A DNA stretch of 9,880 nt, from contig JABDRA010000203.1 of NCBI GenBank assembly GCA_013041995.1, forward strand, positions 1 to 9,880, written 5' to 3'. The position numbers and the translations under genes are program-made. The notes beneath the pieces are model-generated. The model made no database searches and was not told where the DNA came from. It saw only the letters and a list, made by a program, of their open reading frames with translations. Source of the stretch: Anderseniella sp. (lineage in GTDB: Bacteria; Pseudomonadota; Alphaproteobacteria; Rhizobiales; Aestuariivirgaceae). Shown piece after piece: positions 6,346-9,880 of the stretch (the stretch's first letter is position 1; the number at the start of each line of letters is the position of its first letter).

Positions 6346-7179
6346 ATGAAGCATGTAACCCTTCCCGGCGGAGACAAAATTCCCGCACTTGGCCTCGGCA
6401 CCTGGCGCATGGGGGAAGATGCAGACCTGCTGCAGTCGGAAGCCGATGTGCTGCGCCGCGGCCTTGACCGCGGACTAAAACTCATCGACACGGCGGAAAT
6501 GTACGGCGAAGGAGGTGCCGAGCTTGTTGTCGCCCAAGCCGTAAAACAACGTCGTGACGAAGCCTACATTGTCTCGAAAGTCTACCCACACAACGCCTCT
6601 TACGACGGGGTTGTCGCCGCCTGCGAGCGCTCACTTGAACGATTGCAGACAGACCGCATCGATCTGTATCTGCTGCACTGGCGCGGCCAGTATCCGCTGG
6701 ACGAAACCGTGTCCGGGTTCGAACGCCTCAAGGCTGATGGAAAAATCCTCAAATGGGGTGTCAGCAATCTGGATGCCGAAGACATGGATGAACTGCTCGG
6801 TGTCCGTGATGGGCGTGAATGTGTGGTCGACCAGGTGCTGTACAATCTTTCGGACCGCGGTATCGAATGGGACCTGAAGCCAAAACTTGCTGAAAACAGC
6901 ATTGCCGTGATGGCTTATTGCCCGCTCGGTGAAGGCCGGCTGTTGCGCGACGCAAGTCTCGCAACGCTGGCCGATCGTCACCGATGTACACCAGCGTCCA
7001 TTGCGCTTGCCTGGCTGATAGCCCAACACCAAACCATTGCCATCCCGAAAACATCCCGCGTGGAGCGCATCGACCCGATCGTTGCAGCCCTCGAGGTTGA
7101 ACTGGACGACGACGACCTGGCGCTGCTGGATCATGAATTCCCGGCCCCGGACGGGCCATCAGCGCTGTCCATCGTTTAG
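6346..7179 (+). CDS. Aldo-keto reductase (YeaE-like)
   Basis: Aldo-keto reductases are cytosolic (alpha/beta)8-barrel enzymes that use NAD(P)H to reduce aldehydes and ketones. This 277-residue protein is of normal length and has the catalytic tetrad: D48 and Y53 in IDTAEMYG (47-54), K78 in IVSKVYP (75-81), and H111 in DLYLLHW (106-112). The barrel motifs KWGVSN (136-141), VDQVLYN (161-167) and the cofactor-phosphate-binding AIPKTSRVERI (232-242) follow, so NADPH preference is plausible. It begins IPALGLGTWRMGE, as in E. coli YeaE (284 residues), a methylglyoxal reductase homologue. The ATG at 6346 has GGAG 6 bases upstream; an in-frame GTG at 6334 would remove that spacing and is less likely. 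It is transcribed divergently from the decarboxylase operon and may reduce the aldehyde made there, but that is inferred only from position; a general detoxification role is equally possible. It converges with the thiamine pyrophosphokinase gene, with 8 bases between the stops. Confidence 0.92.
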   Translation: MKHVTLPGGDKIPALGLGTWRMGEDADLLQSEADVLRRGLDRGLKLIDTAEMYGEGGAELVVAQAVKQRRDEAYIVSKVYPHNASYDGVVAACERSLERLQTDRIDLYLLHWRGQYPLDETVSGFERLKADGKILKWGVSNLDAEDMDELLGVRDGRECVVDQVLYNLSDRGIEWDLKPKLAENSIAVMAYCPLGEGRLLRDASLATLADRHRCTPASIALAWLIAQHQTIAIPKTSRVERIDPIVAALEVELDDDDLALLDHEFPAPDGPSALSIV

Positions 7180-7187
7180 AGCGTTTT

Positions 7188-7820
7188 TTAAACCGGATAG
7201 GCCAGCACGATAGCCTTGCCGGCAGCAACGGACACGCGTGCCGGCGACGTCTCCACTTCATTTGACAGGGTAAGCGTCGAACCCAGCACCACATCCCGGT
7301 CGGTCAATGGCCAACGCACGCCTTCAATGGTGATACGCTCCAGATCACTCACCGGCAAAATCGACAAACGCGACGCCGATGGCACATCAATTTCCACACT
7401 ATCATCCAGTAACGGCCAGGCTTCCTCGTGCCCGCTGGACAACATCACCTTGATGCCCTGTGCCTTCAACCGCAACAGCAACATCAGGTGAGCAAAGGCA
7501 TGGTCGGCCTGACCGCCAAACCCGCCTGCCAGCAGCAATTCGGTAGCCCCCAGCCGGATCGCCTCATCAACCGCCAGTTCGCCGTCCGTTGCATTCTTGG
7601 CAACAGGATGCGGCTGGCGTGGAACGTCGGCATACCGGGCAACAAGGGTGTCGTCACTGGAATCAAAATCGCCAAGCCACAGTTCTGGCATAACATCCAA
7701 CGCGTCCGCATGCGCCATGCCACCATCTGCAGCGATGATTCTGCTGCTGCCGATCTGGTTTCTGAGCCTGTCCGTTACGGTCAACTCACCGGCCAGCAGT
7801 ATTGTAAACTTCTGCGTCAT
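7188..7820 (-). CDS. Thiamine pyrophosphokinase
   Basis: This enzyme transfers pyrophosphate from ATP to thiamine, making the cofactor TPP in one step; bacteria that salvage thiamine from outside often use it. The 210-residue protein shows the family motifs: AADGGMAHA (30-38), ELWLGDFDSSDD (46-57), NATDGELAVDEAIRLGA (76-92), LAGGFGGQADHAFAHLML (97-114), SILPVSD (153-159), GVRWPL (167-172) and TLSNEVE (184-190). The acidic clusters around D51, D53 and D79 bind metal and substrate. The ATG at 7820 precedes MTQKFTILLAGE and fits the family start; the frame stays open to 7925 but that region is the leader and riboswitch of the divergent operon. No strong ribosome-binding site is seen. The gene is divergent from thiB and lies outside the riboswitch transcript, so salvage phosphorylation may not be under the same TPP control as uptake. 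Family assignment is firm. Confidence 0.93.
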   Translation of the reverse strand: MTQKFTILLAGELTVTDRLRNQIGSSRIIAADGGMAHADALDVMPELWLGDFDSSDDTLVARYADVPRQPHPVAKNATDGELAVDEAIRLGATELLLAGGFGGQADHAFAHLMLLLRLKAQGIKVMLSSGHEEAWPLLDDSVEIDVPSASRLSILPVSDLERITIEGVRWPLTDRDVVLGSTLTLSNEVETSPARVSVAAGKAIVLAYPV

Positions 7821-7847
7821 GGCCGCTGCAATACCACACAATGTTGG

Positions 7848-7877
7848 TTGCACAAGTGCCGTCTCGTGCCCTATATC
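7848..7877 (+). promoter_or_regulatory. Candidate promoter of the riboswitch-thiBP operon
   Basis: TTGCAC at 7848-7853 and CTATAT at 7871-7876 are separated by 17 bases. Transcription would start near 7883, immediately before the first stem of the TPP riboswitch at 7886. The match to the sigma-70 consensus is only moderate (3 and 4 of 6 bases), but the placement fits well. Confidence 0.45.
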
Positions 7878-7885
7878 TTTAAATT

Positions 7886-7982
7886 GCTCTCGGGGTGCCC
7901 ATAAATTTGAAGGGCTGAGAGGCAAGTGTCCTTGCCAACCCTTTGAACCTGATCCGGATCATGCCGGCGGAGGGATACGAGC
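7886..7982 (+). promoter_or_regulatory. TPP riboswitch (THI element)
   Basis: This RNA leader binds thiamine pyrophosphate and lowers expression of the thiamine uptake genes when TPP is plentiful. The conserved THI-box elements are present in order: CTCGGGGTGCCC (7889-7900), GGGCTGAGA (7912-7920), ACCCTTTGAACCTGATC (7938-7954) and ATGCCGGCGGAGGGA (7961-7975). Visible stems are P1 (GCTC 7886-7889 with GAGC 7979-7982), GGG with CCC in P2, GCCC (7897-7900) with GGGC (7912-7915), a facultative GGCAAG/CTTGCC hairpin (7921-7936), and CCGG (7954-7957) with CCGG (7964-7967). About 50 bases then lead to a strong GGAGGAG ribosome-binding site at 8033-8039. No U-run terminator is seen between the aptamer and thiB, which favours control of translation initiation. 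CGAG (7978-7981) can also pair with CTCG (7988-7991), giving a possible alternative to P1. Confidence 0.95.
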
Positions 7983-8046
7983 CCGTTCTCGACGGTTTCC
8001 CGCGATCCCCGCCAGCGATTTGTCGTCTTCCTGGAGGAGATTGAAA

Positions 8047-9045
8047 ATGCTGCGACTTTTTACTTTATGCCTTGCCGTTCTGATGGCTCTGGTGCTGCCG
8101 GCATCGGCCAAAGACAAACTTACCATCTATACCTATGACAGCTTCATCTCTGACTGGGGACCGGGCCCGAAGATCAAGACGGCATTTGAAGCCACCTGCA
8201 ATTGCGAGCTTGAATGGGTAGCCGTTGCAGATGCGGTCGCCACCTTGAACCGCATCAAGCTGGAAGGCGCTGGCAGCAAGGCCGACATTCTGCTTGGCAT
8301 CGACACCAGCCTGACCGCTGAAGCATCGGCAACCGGGCTGTTTGAAGAACACGGCATCAAAACGGAAAACGTCAACCTGCCCGTGCCATGGACCGACAAG
8401 ACGTTCGTACCGTACGATTATGGTCACTTCGCCATTATCTATGACAGCGAGAAAATCAAGACGCCACCGGTAAGTCTGGATGAACTGGTGAACGGCGATC
8501 CCGAGCAGAAAATTGTAATTCAGGATCCGCGCACGTCCAGCCCCGGTCTCGGCCTGCTGTTGTGGATCAAGGCGGTATACGGCGACAAGGCCGCAGAGGC
8601 GTGGACGAAATTGTCAAGGCGGGTGCTGACCGTCACGCCCGGCTGGTCTGAAGCCTATGGCATGTTCACCAAGGGTGAAGCGCCGATGGTGTTGTCCTAC
8701 ACGACATCGCCCGCCTATCACATGGTGGCGGAAAGTACCGACCGCTACCGCGCTGCCAGCTTTACCGAAGGCCACTATATGCAGATCGAGGTCGCCGGTA
8801 TTTTGAAATCATCTCAAAACAAGCCATTGGCTCGCCGGTTCCTGGACTTCATGACCGGCCCGGGCTTCCAGAACCACATCCCGACCAACAACTGGATGTG
8901 GCCGGCCGGAAAGACCTCCGATGCACTGCCGGACGCTTTTGGCAAGCTGGTGAAACCGGCAAAATCTTTGCTGTTGTCAGCAGACGAGGTGAATGCCAAC
9001 CGCAAGGCCTGGATAGACGAGTGGCTCAAGGCGACAACCAGATAG
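8047..9045 (+). CDS. thiB: Thiamine/TPP ABC transporter, periplasmic binding protein
   Basis: ThiB captures thiamine and its phosphates in the periplasm and delivers them to the ThiP permease, powered by the ThiQ ATPase. The 332-residue protein begins with a signal peptide (MLRLFTLCLAVLMALVLPASA, cleavage about 21/22). The mature start KLTIYTYDSFISDWGPGPKI (24-43), with EATCNCELEWVAV (48-60), is characteristic of ThiB, as are ADILLGID (79-86), a FVPYDYGHFAIIYD segment, RTSSPGLGLLLW, TPGWSEAYGMFTKGEAPMVLSYTTSPAYH, and the late FMTGPGFQNHIPTNNWMWP. C51 and C53 in the CNC element are a possible disulfide site. Start choice is firm: GGAGGAG at 8033-8039 lies 7 bases before the ATG, and the open frame further upstream runs through the riboswitch. 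The gene is under the TPP riboswitch and is followed by thiP after 14 bases. Length and content match the E. coli family member (327 residues). Confidence 0.95.
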   Translation: MLRLFTLCLAVLMALVLPASAKDKLTIYTYDSFISDWGPGPKIKTAFEATCNCELEWVAVADAVATLNRIKLEGAGSKADILLGIDTSLTAEASATGLFEEHGIKTENVNLPVPWTDKTFVPYDYGHFAIIYDSEKIKTPPVSLDELVNGDPEQKIVIQDPRTSSPGLGLLLWIKAVYGDKAAEAWTKLSRRVLTVTPGWSEAYGMFTKGEAPMVLSYTTSPAYHMVAESTDRYRAASFTEGHYMQIEVAGILKSSQNKPLARRFLDFMTGPGFQNHIPTNNWMWPAGKTSDALPDAFGKLVKPAKSLLLSADEVNANRKAWIDEWLKATTR

Positions 9046-9059
9046 CCCGGTCGCGCGCC

Positions 9060-9880
9060 ATGCCGCCCTCGCGAACATGGCGGCCAAAGCCAGCCCTCGT
9101 TGCCGGTCTTGTCGCCTTAGGCAGTATCGGGCTTGCCGTTGCAACGCCCATGCTGGCTTTGATTGCCATCGCACCTGCCATGCCGACCTTGAGTGCGGAT
9201 TATCTGGGCTTTGTCTGGTCGATCACCAAGTTCACCGTGCTTCAGGCAGGATTGTCCACACTGCTGTCGGTTCTGGCGGCAATCCCGCTGGCAAGAGCAC
9301 TGGCGCGCCAGGCATCGTTTCCCGGCAGACGCATGGTCTTGCGGCTGCTCGCCTTGCCGTTGGCGCTGCCGGCACTGGTGGTTGTGCTGGGTATTGTGGA
9401 AGTGTGGGGCCGGCAGGGCTGGATAAGCACAATGGTGCAGGGCACAGGACTTGCCGGGCCTTTGAATATCTACGGCCTGACCGGCATTCTGATTGCCCAT
9501 GTGTTCTTCAACATGGCACTGGCCGCCCGCCTGCTGGTAGCCGCACTGGAACAGATCCCGCCGGAGAACTGGCGTCTTGCCGCCCAGCTGAGCTTCACCT
9601 CCCGGCATGTGTTTCGCCATATCGAATGGCCGGTGATCCGATCCGTCCTGCCCGGCATCGCCAGCCTTGTTTTCATGCTGTGCATAGCAAGCTTTGCCGT
9701 TGTACTGGTGCTGGGTGGCGGGCCCAAGGCCACCACGCTGGAAGTCGCGATCTATCAGTCGCTGCGGTTTGACTTTGATCCGCCGCGCGCGGTGCTGCTG
9801 GCCGCATTGCAGCTTGGCCTGTGCGCCGGCCTGTTTGTCCTCGGCGGGCGCATGGCCACCGACATCGCGGTGATGACCAG
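9060..9880 (+). CDS. thiP: Thiamine ABC transporter permease, N-terminal half (truncated by window edge)
   Basis: ThiP is the inner-membrane channel of the ThiBPQ thiamine importer, normally about 530 residues made of two fused permease halves. The 273 codons present cover the first half and run off the right edge without a stop. Hydrophobic segments lie near residues 13-39, 59-78, 96-115, 136-162, 195-220 and 242-262. The ATPase-contact (EAA-type) loop is around 170-200 (ENWRLAAQLSFTSRHVF), and ASFAVVLVLGGGPKATTLEV (210-229) then IYQSLRFDFDPPRA (231-244) strongly resemble E. coli ThiP. The start is uncertain: the ATG at 9060, 14 bases after the thiB stop, has no clear ribosome-binding site, and an in-frame GTG at 9021 would overlap the end of thiB. 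Being downstream in the same operon, it should share the TPP riboswitch. A thiQ ATPase gene is expected beyond the window but not seen. Confidence 0.93.
   Translation, partial: MPPSRTWRPKPALVAGLVALGSIGLAVATPMLALIAIAPAMPTLSADYLGFVWSITKFTVLQAGLSTLLSVLAAIPLARALARQASFPGRRMVLRLLALPLALPALVVVLGIVEVWGRQGWISTMVQGTGLAGPLNIYGLTGILIAHVFFNMALAARLLVAALEQIPPENWRLAAQLSFTSRHVFRHIEWPVIRSVLPGIASLVFMLCIASFAVVLVLGGGPKATTLEVAIYQSLRFDFDPPRAVLLAALQLGLCAGLFVLGGRMATDIAVMT

Noticed and set aside
7177..7190. T-run between the convergent reductase and pyrophosphokinase genes as a shared terminator
   Set aside because: Six Ts lie in the short gap and the kinase stop codon but no stem precedes them on either strand.
7597..8046. 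Upstream open frame continuous with thiB
   Set aside because: It runs antisense through the pyrophosphokinase gene and then through the riboswitch; the signal peptide and strong ribosome-binding site fix the thiB start at 8047.
9077..9772. Plus-strand 231-codon open frame in a different frame over thiP
   Set aside because: Its Cys/Arg/His-rich product has no motif, while the frame from 9060 gives a multi-helix permease with clear ThiP sequence features.

Overview
The window looks like chromosomal DNA of an alphaproteobacterium. This is inferred from mid-50s GC by eye, a short outer-membrane polysaccharide export lipoprotein beside a PPP-type phosphatase, a TPP-riboswitch-controlled thiBP transporter beside a thiamine pyrophosphokinase, and the style of the DadA and Rid proteins. 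I cannot name a genus. I see no insertion sequence, phage gene, CRISPR array, tRNA or rRNA.

Layout. Positions 1-3300 hold five minus-strand genes separated by gaps of roughly 170-250 bases. In transcription order they are a small single-pass membrane protein (3298-3032), a second small membrane protein sharing its C-terminal domain (2781-2431), a PPP-family metallophosphoesterase (2263-1490), a polysaccharide export (OPX/Wza-type) lipoprotein (1321-671) and a small exported protein (467-3). The two small membrane genes are a divergent paralogous pair, and the 250-base gap between them holds two inverted repeats.

Positions 3498-6260 are a tight four-gene minus-strand operon. It encodes the alpha and beta subunits of a split TPP-dependent 2-oxoacid decarboxylase (sulfopyruvate/phosphonopyruvate decarboxylase type), a Rid-family imine deaminase and D-amino acid dehydrogenase DadA. 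Spacings are 14 bases, a 4-base ATGA overlap, and 17 bases. An aldo-keto reductase is transcribed divergently (6346-7179), and the shared 85-base promoter region holds a perfect 9-base inverted repeat. Read as a pathway, the genes could oxidise a D-amino acid to an imine, hydrolyse the imine to a 2-oxoacid, decarboxylate it to an aldehyde, and perhaps reduce the aldehyde. This is the most interesting proposal in the window, and it is inference.

Positions 7188-9880 handle thiamine. Thiamine pyrophosphokinase is on the minus strand. A TPP riboswitch (7886-7982), the thiamine-binding protein gene thiB and the first half of the permease gene thiP are on the plus strand. thiP runs off the window's right edge. 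The product of this locus, TPP, is the cofactor of the decarboxylase encoded about 1 kb away.

Gene-free stretches (468-670, 1322-1489, 2264-2430, 2782-3031, 3299-3497, 6261-6345, 7821-8046) are all under 300 bases. Those with recognisable content are described in the entries; I see nothing convincing in 468-670, 2264-2430 or 3299-3497.
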